From positions 1 to 64,000 of IMG/VR virus record IMGVR_UViG_3300044949_001928: a stretch of DNA of 64,000 nt; one strand, given 5' to 3'. The position numbers were made by a program, and so were the translations under genes. This stretch comes from a virus. Shown here one piece after another: positions 23,909 through 31,834 of this stretch (its first letter is position 1; each line of letters opens with the position of its first letter). The notes beneath the pieces are model-generated. The model did no database searches, was not told where the DNA came from, and was given only the letters and a program-made list of their open reading frames with translations.

Positions 23909-23920
23909 GGAAACCTGAAG
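23909..23920 (+). promoter_or_regulatory. Start-associated sequence 10 (GGAAACCTGAAG)
   Basis: 20 nt before GTG 23941. It argues against the earlier in-frame GTG at 23902, which lies upstream of it. Confidence 0.75.
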
Positions 23921-23940
23921 CACCACCACCGTCCCCTGCC

Positions 23941-24708
23941 GTGAAGCTCCCCTTCCGCACCTCGCCAACCATTACCACCGAAACCGTTTCGGCGGTGGTC
24001 AATGGCCAGAAGCTGGAGCTCGACTTCCCCGTCATCGGGGCCATCACCGTGGGGGAGTCGAACGTCATCAACGATCACCAGCATCGTGCCGTCTTCTTCC
24101 GGCTTTGCATGGAACTGGCGGATGCCATGCTCACCGAAGGGACTGCTGAGCGGATCCTGCAGGAACGCGGCGACACCGCCGATGGGGCCACCGCTGAATC
24201 CACCGCCGAACTTTCGGCGCTCCGGATTCTCTCCCGCACCGCCGGGATCCCCACCCAGCTCGATGCAGCCGAAACCCGCGCGCGGATCCATCACAGGGGC
24301 CTGGTGACCAGGGCTAGGACTGAGATGGACACGGAGAACGCAGCGCTCCAGTGCCGAACCGCAACGGCGCTCATCTCCCGCCGGTTGCCCGGTTGCGAGG
24401 GCTGGCAAGAGGCCGATACCGAGGGGTTGCCCCTCGCGCTCATCGCGGCGATCAACGAATTCGCGGCGCGGGAACAGAACGGCGGCGCTCCGGAGCGCAC
24501 GGCAGAGGAGATCCTCGCGGAGATGGCCGAAACGCTGGGAAAGCGCGATCCGGCCGGGGACCCCTCGACCCACCAGACTGGGAAGACCTCTTCTGGCGAT
24601 GCCGGGAACTCTGGCCCCATGCCCTCGAGTTCGGACCCGATCGATTCGCCGACCTCCCAGCCCCCTACGTCTACCAGGCCATCGCGAAAGGCGAAGAGCG
24701 ACGGCTGA
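23941..24708 (+). CDS. Tail assembly chaperone, short form (gpG-like)
   Basis: About 255 residues from GTG 23941. The N-terminal two thirds are a structured domain (KLPFRTSPTITTETVSAVV, later NEFAAREQNGG). The last 55 residues past the slip site are low-complexity Ser/Thr/Pro, as expected for a by-product frame. In lambda-like phages the short form and the frameshifted long form chaperone the tape measure. Position before the tail genes fits. Confidence 0.65.
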   Translation: MKLPFRTSPTITTETVSAVVNGQKLELDFPVIGAITVGESNVINDHQHRAVFFRLCMELADAMLTEGTAERILQERGDTADGATAESTAELSALRILSRTAGIPTQLDAAETRARIHHRGLVTRARTEMDTENAALQCRTATALISRRLPGCEGWQEADTEGLPLALIAAINEFAAREQNGGAPERTAEEILAEMAETLGKRDPAGDPSTHQTGKTSSGDAGNSGPMPSSSDPIDSPTSQPPTSTRPSRKAKSDG

Positions 24709-25187
24709 GGGACCTGCATGATGCAGAGAAGCCCATCGCTAACCTGCACTGGCGGCTCATCGCGGTCAACGCCACCAAGGCGGAGGACATCCCGCCGGTA
24801 GAAGATCTCTTCGTATTCCGCCAGCGGCAGCCCGGAGAGCTTCCCCCGGCGGCTGCAGGCGCTGCGATGCTCGCACTCGTGGCGCTCGATCAATGCCCGC
24901 CGTTCGCGCTGGCGTTCTACGAATCCCTGGCCGCCGCGGGAGGGGACCAACCGGCCCCGCCGCGCCTGGCGCTCATCGCCGAGGACGCCATCCTGTTGGC
25001 CCCCACGCCTTCCCCTGGTGGGTGGAGCGGGTTCCTGATTGCGGATTGCTCGGCAGCGGGCCAGGTTCGGGCGTTTCATCTCCCTGGGGAGGAGGAGTCG
25101 ATCGCGCGGCTTCTCGTGCCGCCTCCCGCCGACGGATCAGTGGCAGGAGTGTGGGCGGCGGAACGCTCCACGCTTCCCAACGGCTGA
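23941..25187 (+). CDS. Tail assembly chaperone, -1 frameshift product (gpGT-like)
   Basis: The heptamer GGGAAAG at 24537-24543 is in register (G GGA AAG) for a -1 slip. Translation then continues for about 214 codons to 25187, starting ARSGRGPLDPPDWEDLFW. The new frame is protein-like (LEFGPDRFADLPAPYVYQAI, NLHWRLIAVN) and extends well past the zero-frame stop at 24708. GGGAAAG is also the slip site of lambda G/GT. The product would be about 415 residues, longer than lambda gpGT. The major tail gene lies after it instead of before, unlike lambda. Confidence 0.7.
24537..24543 (+). other. Programmed -1 frameshift slip site GGGAAAG
   Basis: Heptamer X XXY YYZ in the correct register at codons 200-201 of the chaperone gene. 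GC-rich inverted sequences (CCGGCCGG) follow within 20 nt. Confidence 0.75.
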
Positions 25188-25341
25188 TCTCGTCGTAAAC
25201 GTGCTTGACTGCAGCTTCGGCGGCCATGACGGTGGCGTAGTACCCGAGGCTCCAGCGCCGGCCGCGGTACCAAACCCTTGCCTGATACGGCCGAGAAGAC
25301 GCCAACGGGTGAAACGAAACCCCTCGCGGGTAGCAGCTCAC
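24973..25341 (-). CDS. AP2-domain DNA-binding protein, antisense
   Basis: A 122-residue protein from GTG 25341. Residues about 5-50 match the AP2/ERF fold: RGVSFHPLASSRPYQARVWY, RRWSLGYYATVMAAEAAV and YDEI. Phage AP2 domains bind DNA and often accompany homing endonucleases, but none is seen here. Its 3' 215 nt overlap the frameshifted chaperone on the other strand. A minus-strand start-associated sequence lies 24 nt before the start, which supports it as a real gene. Confidence 0.6.
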   Translation of the reverse strand: MSCYPRGVSFHPLASSRPYQARVWYRGRRWSLGYYATVMAAEAAVKHVYDEISRWEAWSVPPPTLLPLIRRREAAREAARSTPPPQGDETPEPGPLPSNPQSGTRSTHQGKAWGPTGWRPRR

Positions 25342-25365
25342 AGGATCGGGGCGCGGTGGGGGTTA

Positions 25366-25377
25366 CCACAGGTTTCC
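25366..25377 (-). promoter_or_regulatory. Start-associated sequence 11 (GGAAACCTGTGG)
   Basis: Minus strand; 24 nt before GTG 25341 of the AP2 gene. Confidence 0.7.
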
Positions 25378-25405
25378 GATTAAGCCGCTAGGGCGGCTTG
25401 CTGGC

Positions 25406-26284
25406 GTGCGGACTGCTGAAGATGAAGCGTTCATCAACCCAATGGGCCAACAAGTTTTCGAGCAGGCACTCGGCATCGAGTTGTACGTGCAACCGGTAAG
25501 GCTGGAGTTTATTGATTTTGATTTGATTGTCCCTAATTCCGGCTTTGGTGTCGGCAAGTTTATGGACGGCACTACTCTCACTCCGCAAACTAACCGCGTA
25601 ATTGCGGCGGGTGCTGGTGACAATTACAACATCTTTTCCGGCACACCCAAGGCAATCACCAAAGCCGCCGTCGCAACCGGAACAGCGACCCTCACGTTCG
25701 CCGCAGCCCACGGGATCACGGTCGGTGGCACGATCATCGTGAGGGATCTGCCAGCGCCGTTTACTGCCCTCAATGGCGTCGCGGTTGTCACCGCTGCCAC
25801 TACGTCAGCGCCGTTCACCCTGGCCTTTACCACTACCGCGGCGACTATTGCCGAGGCAACTGTGACGGCCGGTACCGCCATGTCGGGTGCCCTGAAGCTC
25901 GATGGAACTGATCCGCCGTTTCGCCTGCAGGGCCTCAACAACTGCTCGGAGCAGCGGGGTGCTAACGAAGAAACTACCACCCTCTACGACTCAAGTAATC
26001 TCGGCTTTTCGCAGGGGTTAACTGTATCGCAATCGGTGACCTGGTCAGTTGCTGGCATGGTGAACTACAGTGACCCGGCTTATTGGGTTATCTACTATCA
26101 CTCCCTTAGCCTTTCGGATCAGCAGATCCTGCTGAAATACGTGCGAATCAACAAGAAAGGCATTGCTAAGTACGGATATGGGAAAATATCCGAGTGGAAC
26201 GAACCGGCGGAAGCGGCAACCCTTGTCAAGTACAACAACAACCTCGTCGGCTACGGCCCCATGGCAGTAGATAAGCCCTACTGA
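25406..26284 (+). CDS. Major tail protein
   Basis: A 292-residue protein starting at GTG 25406. The body is beta-rich with an inserted Thr/Ala-rich domain (about 80-165, TLTFAAAHGITVGGTIIV) of the kind seen in tail-tube decorations. The C-terminal part (WVIYYHSLSLSDQQILLKYV) is tube-like. A strong terminator follows, as is common after highly expressed virion genes. Call made from position before the tape measure and from fold pattern. Confidence 0.6.
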   Translation: MRTAEDEAFINPMGQQVFEQALGIELYVQPVRLEFIDFDLIVPNSGFGVGKFMDGTTLTPQTNRVIAAGAGDNYNIFSGTPKAITKAAVATGTATLTFAAAHGITVGGTIIVRDLPAPFTALNGVAVVTAATTSAPFTLAFTTTAATIAEATVTAGTAMSGALKLDGTDPPFRLQGLNNCSEQRGANEETTTLYDSSNLGFSQGLTVSQSVTWSVAGMVNYSDPAYWVIYYHSLSLSDQQILLKYVRINKKGIAKYGYGKISEWNEPAEAATLVKYNNNLVGYGPMAVDKPY

Positions 26285-26517
26285 ACCTGCTCGCTCATCA
26301 TCGCCCCAGCCGTTTCCGCGGTCGGGGCTTTTTGCTGCCACCGCGGTGGCAGGTTCTGCCGCATCGCCCAAGCAGTGGCGGCACGCTGCACCTGCCAGGA
26401 CTGCAGAAGCATTTTGCACAGCCTTTGAAGCACCGCCGGGTCTGTGGTGTTGTCGATCGCGCGGCTCATCCGCTCCAGCTCGAAGGACTGGGCGGTGGTC
26501 AGGGACATGCCGTCCAT
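26278..26517 (-). CDS. Small helical protein, antisense, unknown
   Basis: A 79-residue, all-helical protein from ATG 26517 (ATG 26508 also possible). Core: TTAQSFELERMSRAIDNTTD, then WQVQRAATAWAMRQNL. The layout resembles short helical proteins that I recall from cyanophages and picocyanobacteria, but I cannot name a family. It has a start-associated sequence 18 nt upstream. Its end overlaps the terminator of the tail gene on the other strand. Confidence 0.55.
   Translation of the reverse strand: MDGMSLTTAQSFELERMSRAIDNTTDPAVLQRLCKMLLQSWQVQRAATAWAMRQNLPPRWQQKAPTAETAGAMMSEQVQ
26303..26333 (+). terminator. Rho-independent terminator after major tail gene
   Basis: GCCCC...GGGGC stem with an inner CCG/CGG pair and a 2-nt internal loop, followed by five T (26329-26333). 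Confidence 0.75.
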
Positions 26518-26535
26518 CGGCGGGTGGCGGGGTTC

Positions 26536-26560
26536 CTGCAGGTTTCCCGGAAACCTGGGG
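26536..26560. promoter_or_regulatory. Divergent pair of start-associated sequences 12 and 13
   Basis: Back-to-back copies one base apart: minus GGAAACCTGCAG (26547-26536) 18 nt before ATG 26517, and plus GGAAACCTGGGG (26549-26560) 16 nt before GTG 26577. Confidence 0.8.
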
Positions 26561-26576
26561 TAGTACCGGTGCCACC

Positions 26577-27002
26577 GTGACGCTGCCGACGACTGCTGAG
26601 GGGATCTACGACCTCCTGGTGGGCGATACGGCCGTGCTCGCTGCACTGGGCACCTACACCAGCGACACGGGCGCCACGGGCCCCGCCATCGCCGTGCTGG
26701 CCGCGAATGAGAAGCTCCCCGAGGGGGTGGCCGTCAGCGGGATTGAACTCAAGATCACCCGCATCCCAGGGTTCGCCCCGCAGGCTCTCATGGATGCCAC
26801 CGTGACGAATCCGACATGGCGGATCTACGCGATCGGCTGGCAGACGGCTGACGGGCTCCAGGCGATGGCGGAGCGGCTCATGGCGCTGTTGCCAGGCGCC
26901 ACCGCGGCAGATGTGGCCGGTGACGCCCCTGGCAGCGGGATCGGGGTGCTCGATCAGGTAGTCATCCGCTGGACGAATCCAACAATCGCGGTAACAGCAT
27001 GA
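26577..27002 (+). CDS. Tail-region protein, tail-terminator candidate
   Basis: A 141-residue protein starting at GTG 26577, fixed by the start-associated sequence. The pattern (TTAEGIYDLLVGDTAVLAALG, WRIYAIGW, AERLMALLPG) resembles short phage tail-terminator proteins, and it is coupled to the tape measure by ATGA. The call rests on pattern and position only. Confidence 0.45.
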   Translation: MTLPTTAEGIYDLLVGDTAVLAALGTYTSDTGATGPAIAVLAANEKLPEGVAVSGIELKITRIPGFAPQALMDATVTNPTWRIYAIGWQTADGLQAMAERLMALLPGATAADVAGDAPGSGIGVLDQVVIRWTNPTIAVTA

Positions 27003-30000
27003 GCAACGGAGACTTCACTTATACAGTTGGTGGCGACTTCTCGCAGATCCTACGGGGGTTCGCGCAGCTGGAAACAGAGGCGGGAAATGTTGGCAAGTCA
27101 ATCGGGAATGAGCTTGATAAAGGTGTCCAAGAGGGCGTCGTCAGCTTTGGTAAACTACAGAAAGAACTTAGGAGGCTCAAGGATGAGCGAGCCAAGCTGC
27201 CGGTTGATTCGTCTGAGTACAGAGAAGCGGAGCAGAGAATCGCGGCGATCGGCAAGGCTATTGGCGACCTGAAAAGAAAAAAGGTAGAACTGGATGCGGA
27301 TCCAGCGATTAGCGATCTCAGGGTACTTGATGCTGCAGTGCAAGGTATCGCTTTTTCGCTCTCCAATGCTGTAGTCGACGCTGCCGCCCGTGCGATGGCG
27401 GCGCTTGGTGGGCTCATCGGCGATTACGCGAAGCTTGACACTGAGATCAGGAAAGCAGCCGGTGCGGCAGGAGAAACCGGGGCCTATGAACGGATAGCGG
27501 CCACCATCGACAAGGTCGGCATCGATGCCGCCGGGACCACCCTGGAAGTAGCGCAGCTCTACACCGAGCTGGTGCGCGGTGGGATGAGCATCGATCAGGC
27601 AAATGCCAGCTTGAGCGCGATCGTGCGGGGCGCGGAAGCTACCGGCACATCGTTTGACACGATGGGCAGAAACGTATCCGCCTCGCTGAAGGGCTTCGGC
27701 CTCGAAGCGGAAGACGCAACCCGTGTGGTTGACGCCATGGTGCAGGGCGCTAACGCCAGTGCCAGCAGCGTCGAAGGGATGGGCATGGCGTTCAAATACG
27801 CGGCGCCCGTCGCAAGGATCCTGGGGCTTTCGATCGAAGACCTCGGGATTACAGTTGGCCTACTTACAAATGCAGGGATTGACGCCTCTGAGGCTGGTGT
27901 AACCCTGCGCAATGGCCTCTCGAAGCTCGCCAGCGCTGCCCCGCAGACGGGCGCAAATGTGCAGAAGCTCAGCGGACAGGCCGCCGATGCAGCGCGGGCG
28001 ATGCGAACGCTTGGCGTGGACATCTATAACGCAGATGGCACCTTGAAGCCGATGCAGGAAACCCTGCTGCAGCTCAAGGGTGCGTTTGACAAACTCGCAC
28101 CAGCCGCAAAAATTCGGCTAGCGGCAAGCCTCTTTGGCGGGGAAGATGACGGGACAAAATGGCTGGCTCTGCTGAATCAGAGCGAAGAAGAGATAAAGAA
28201 AATGAGCGCCACGATGGCGAACACCAAAGGCGCCACCGATACGGCTAGGGATGCGATGCAGGGTTTCGAGTTGCTGATGAAGCAGCTCGGCGGGACCGTT
28301 GACTCGATCAACAACACCCTGGCCGGAACCGCTGCGACGGCACTACTGCCGCTCATCAACGCAGCCAATGCCGCGGTTGGGGCGATCGCGCTCCTCCCCG
28401 GCCCGATCAAGCAGACTGCCGCCGCTGCCATCCTCCTCTCTGGTGGGCTCATCGCGGCCAGGACCTCAGCGCTCCTGTTCCAGCAGGCGATGAATGCGGC
28501 AGCAGTCCGAGAGGCGGCGCAGGGGATCCTGCAGCTCGGCGGAGCATTACGGGGGCGGCTGGCGGCAGATCTCGCGATTGCAGCAGCAGCGTGGGGCAGA
28601 ATGACCCTGGCCGTGGTGGCATTCGATCGGGCGAGTATCTCCATCCCCAGCGTCGCCATGGCGGTCAAGGCAAGCCTCGTCAGCGCGGCGACTGCTGGCA
28701 CAACAGCATTCAAGGGGCTTACGGCAACGGTTACATCCGGAGCGTTACTGCAGGGGCTGCAGGCGATCACCTATTCAGCCAGGGCGGCCATCGCGGGATA
28801 CCTGCCGTTGATCGTTGCCTTCGCCAAGTTGTCGGCTGGCGTTGCGGCGCTTGCGGGTGCTTACCTACTCTGGAAAGGCACCATGGAGGGGGCGGATCAG
28901 GTATCTAAAGGGCTTGAATCCACGAATAAATCAGTTGATGAATCTATTGCAAAACTTGGCGATAGTTTCGGGAAGCAAACCGTAGCAGTTGTCAAGACGC
29001 GCAACGCTTTTCAGGAGCTGTATCGCGCACAGACAGAGGGCAATGCACTCAACAGGCTGGGAAAGGAAATGGATAGCCTACAGGCCAAGTTTGATGACAC
29101 TACAGACAGAGCCGTATTTTTCTACACTCAGCTCAAAGGGTCTGGATCTATCTCAGCTGAGCAGGTTGAGCAGGCGAAGAAAATGGCTTCCGCCCTTGAC
29201 GTGCAAGCCAAGGCAGCCCGGAATGTGGCCAGCAGCTACCGGGTGCAGGCCGATGCGGAAAGCGCAAAGGGAAACGAGACACTGGCCCAGGCGCTGCGAA
29301 TGCGGGCGAATCAGCTGGAAGCCACGGCGCGGGTACAAGGGAACCTTGCGGAGAGCACCAGGGAGCTCACGGGCCTCACCAAGGCGCAAACGGAGGCGGT
29401 GGTCAATGCTGAGCAGGCCGAGCGGAGTCGCCTGGCTACAGCGAAGCTGCAGGTCACCCAGCAGGAGGTGAGGATCGCCCGGCGACGGGAGGAGGGGCAG
29501 ATCACGGCCGAACAGGCGCGAGAGGAAGAACGGTTGCTGGAGCTACGGGCCGCACAGGCGGAGCTTGAAGTGCAGCGCGGCAAGGTGCAGGCTGGTGGCG
29601 GGGCGGGTGGCCAGGCGGAACTTGACGCACGGCAGCGCGTCGCGGAGCTGGAAAAGCGAATCGCGGAGCTGAAAGTGCAAGGCACGGAGAATGCGCTGCG
29701 GAATTCGCAACGAGAGTATGACATCGCGGTAGAAACGCTAAATATCGCCAGAACACGCCTCGACTTAGAGACGCAAGCCGCAAACCTAATTGCTTCGAGG
29801 ATTAGGGCGCAGCAGGATTACGGGAATGCGGAGCTAGCATTTCGGGCGGCTTACAACGACTTAGTGCAGAGCGAATTCAACGTAGACCGCGCGAGGCAGG
29901 ATTACGCAATCCAAGCGGCCGAAAATCAGCTGCAACTTATGCGACTGCGTGGCGTCGGGGCGGGTGACATTGCCGCACAGGAAGCTTACATTGCAGACCT

Positions 30001-31060
30001 TAAGCGTGGATCCGAGGATATCGAGCGGCGGGCGCTAGAGTTCGCCATTGAAGGGGCAAAAGAGCGATTTAGGATAGAAGGAGAAATGCTGCGCCTTAAG
30101 CAGGCTCAGCAAGTCATTGAAGCCCAAAATGCCGAAAGAGCATCAAGGCAAAACGCAAACAAGCAACAGGGCGACCTTCTTGGCCTGAAGCGCCAAGCAC
30201 TTGACCCAAGTCTTACACCCGATCAACTGTCAAACCTGGAAGAAGCTATTCGGCTGCAGCAACAATCTGTGGAACTTGCCAAGCAGCAGCAAGACGCAGA
30301 CCGAAGCAGATACCAAGGCCTAGCAGGTATTCAGTCTTTAGAGCGCGATACTCTTCAGATGCAGCAGCTGTCAACCGCTAACGGATTTCGTGCGCAAGCC
30401 GCTGCGAAGGGATGGGAAAGCTCACTTCGCGGGCCACTGGATCGGCTGGACTCAGCAGCACAGGCCAGTGGTACGATTGCAGACGGCACTAGATCTATCT
30501 CTCGTGGTTTTATCTCCGCAGGCGGACAGGTTATTGAGTTTCGCGATACGGTTTATGGCATTAAAGATGCAACCGAAACAACCAGCCGCGCAGCTGGCTC
30601 CCTTGCCGGCGGATACGCTAACGCCAACGTGGAAGCCAAAGCCCTGCTCGATACCCTGCAGAAACTTGCAGCTACGAAACCCGCACGCTGGGCTGGTGGC
30701 CCCGTTGATCCGTCAGTCGCGTACCAGGTCAATGAGCTTGGCCAGGAATCATTCCTCTCCCCTGGTGGGATGCTCAGCCTCATCCACGCCCCCGCACGCG
30801 GCACCTGGCGCCCACCAGCGAGGGGTACCGTCCTACCGGCTGGCGTGACGGCTGGCCTCAAGGCGCAGGGTGCCTTTGGCGGGGCCCCCGCGGCGATCAG
30901 CGGAGGGGGCAGCGCCGCGGGCGATGCGATCGGAAACCTGGGGCAGGCCGTGCGGGAGCTGCGGGCAGAGGTGCGGGAGTTGCGCATGAAAACCTGGACG
31001 ACCGAGGTCCGTGTGCCGGGCAACGCCGCGATCCTCGGCGCGATCGGCGGGCTATCCTGA
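26999..31060 (+). CDS. Tail tape measure protein
   Basis: A 1353-residue protein. The TP901-type core is at about 150-430 (RAAGAAGETGAYERIAATID-like, VAQLYTELVRGGMSIDQANA, GSLFGGEDD-like). Hydrophobic stretches at about 480-625 (AAAAILLSGGLIA, LPLIVAFAKLSAGVAALAGA) fit membrane insertion. A long coiled coil spans about 640-1150 and a Gly/Ala-rich C-terminus ends it. It sets tail length and crosses the envelope on ejection. A start-associated-like sequence lies near its 3' end. Confidence 0.92.
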   Translation: MSNGDFTYTVGGDFSQILRGFAQLETEAGNVGKSIGNELDKGVQEGVVSFGKLQKELRRLKDERAKLPVDSSEYREAEQRIAAIGKAIGDLKRKKVELDADPAISDLRVLDAAVQGIAFSLSNAVVDAAARAMAALGGLIGDYAKLDTEIRKAAGAAGETGAYERIAATIDKVGIDAAGTTLEVAQLYTELVRGGMSIDQANASLSAIVRGAEATGTSFDTMGRNVSASLKGFGLEAEDATRVVDAMVQGANASASSVEGMGMAFKYAAPVARILGLSIEDLGITVGLLTNAGIDASEAGVTLRNGLSKLASAAPQTGANVQKLSGQAADAARAMRTLGVDIYNADGTLKPMQETLLQLKGAFDKLAPAAKIRLAASLFGGEDDGTKWLALLNQSEEEIKKMSATMANTKGATDTARDAMQGFELLMKQLGGTVDSINNTLAGTAATALLPLINAANAAVGAIALLPGPIKQTAAAAILLSGGLIAARTSALLFQQAMNAAAVREAAQGILQLGGALRGRLAADLAIAAAAWGRMTLAVVAFDRASISIPSVAMAVKASLVSAATAGTTAFKGLTATVTSGALLQGLQAITYSARAAIAGYLPLIVAFAKLSAGVAALAGAYLLWKGTMEGADQVSKGLESTNKSVDESIAKLGDSFGKQTVAVVKTRNAFQELYRAQTEGNALNRLGKEMDSLQAKFDDTTDRAVFFYTQLKGSGSISAEQVEQAKKMASALDVQAKAARNVASSYRVQADAESAKGNETLAQALRMRANQLEATARVQGNLAESTRELTGLTKAQTEAVVNAEQAERSRLATAKLQVTQQEVRIARRREEGQITAEQAREEERLLELRAAQAELEVQRGKVQAGGGAGGQAELDARQRVAELEKRIAELKVQGTENALRNSQREYDIAVETLNIARTRLDLETQAANLIASRIRAQQDYGNAELAFRAAYNDLVQSEFNVDRARQDYAIQAAENQLQLMRLRGVGAGDIAAQEAYIADLKRGSEDIERRALEFAIEGAKERFRIEGEMLRLKQAQQVIEAQNAERASRQNANKQQGDLLGLKRQALDPSLTPDQLSNLEEAIRLQQQSVELAKQQQDADRSRYQGLAGIQSLERDTLQMQQLSTANGFRAQAAAKGWESSLRGPLDRLDSAAQASGTIADGTRSISRGFISAGGQVIEFRDTVYGIKDATETTSRAAGSLAGGYANANVEAKALLDTLQKLAATKPARWAGGPVDPSVAYQVNELGQESFLSPGGMLSLIHAPARGTWRPPARGTVLPAGVTAGLKAQGAFGGAPAAISGGGSAAGDAIGNLGQAVRELRAEVRELRMKTWTTEVRVPGNAAILGAIGGLS
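30932..30943 (+). promoter_or_regulatory. Start-associated-like sequence inside tape measure gene
   Basis: GGAAACCTGGGG within the coding region, followed in frame by ATG 30988 and GTG codons. No separate gene follows closely. It may be chance, a relic of a fused gene or an internal start. Confidence 0.35.
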
Positions 31061-31063
31061 CCC

Positions 31064-31834
31064 ATGCCGGTATCCACCGCCACAATCAGCTACGGCGGGA
31101 CGACCTTCACGTTCCCCAACCTCACAGAAGCGCCCCTCTCACTGGAGGTGTCCGACGCCAGCAGGGGCCGGGTTGCTGAATCGCTGCGGGTGGTATCGCT
31201 GCTCAAGAAGGAGCAGGCGGGGACGTTGTGGACGCTCTGCAGGGCGTGGAGCGCTGCGAAGCTGCCGGAGGAGGATGCCGTCAAGACGGGAACCCTCGGC
31301 GCCACCGTGTCGGTCACGGCGACGGTTCCCGGCTGGTTTACGTGGTCAGCTCGCCCCTGCTGGATCATCGACGGGCCCTCAAGCACCGCGGCGGGGTCCT
31401 ACCTGCGGACATCGATCGGCCTGGTGGATGCTGCCGCTCAGCTGGCGATTCGCCTCCGGGAGATCGAGGAGGGGCTCGAGCAGGAGGAGGCGTTGGGCCT
31501 CGGGACGATCACCCTGGGCGGCGCGGTCATCAACCTGACGGCCTACGCCGAAACACTCGGGGACCTGCCCCAGGGGAACCTCAGCCCCACGGGGGCCCAT
31601 GTGCTCTCTGGCCCGCTGGTGGTGGAGGAGGTGCGAGAGATCAGGGGCTGGGTGACGGCTGCGCATCTCACCAGCCTCAGATCCTGGGTGATGACTTCCG
31701 TTGCCAGCACGCCAACAGTCGGGGCCTGGTGGCCGCGATCGTGGAGCACACCTGAGGCGTTTCTGCGCACCAACGCTGGGGTGGTGGCCGTCGCCTACCG
31801 GGTGCAGCTGACGGTGTTTAAGGTTCGCGGATGA
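31064..31834 (+). CDS. Distal tail protein candidate
   Basis: A 256-residue protein directly after the tape measure, where distal tail proteins usually lie. Beta-rich, starts TATISYGGTTFTFPNLTEAP. It is coupled to the hub gene by ATGA. I do not recognise the family from sequence. Confidence 0.5.
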   Translation: MPVSTATISYGGTTFTFPNLTEAPLSLEVSDASRGRVAESLRVVSLLKKEQAGTLWTLCRAWSAAKLPEEDAVKTGTLGATVSVTATVPGWFTWSARPCWIIDGPSSTAAGSYLRTSIGLVDAAAQLAIRLREIEEGLEQEEALGLGTITLGGAVINLTAYAETLGDLPQGNLSPTGAHVLSGPLVVEEVREIRGWVTAAHLTSLRSWVMTSVASTPTVGAWWPRSWSTPEAFLRTNAGVVAVAYRVQLTVFKVRG

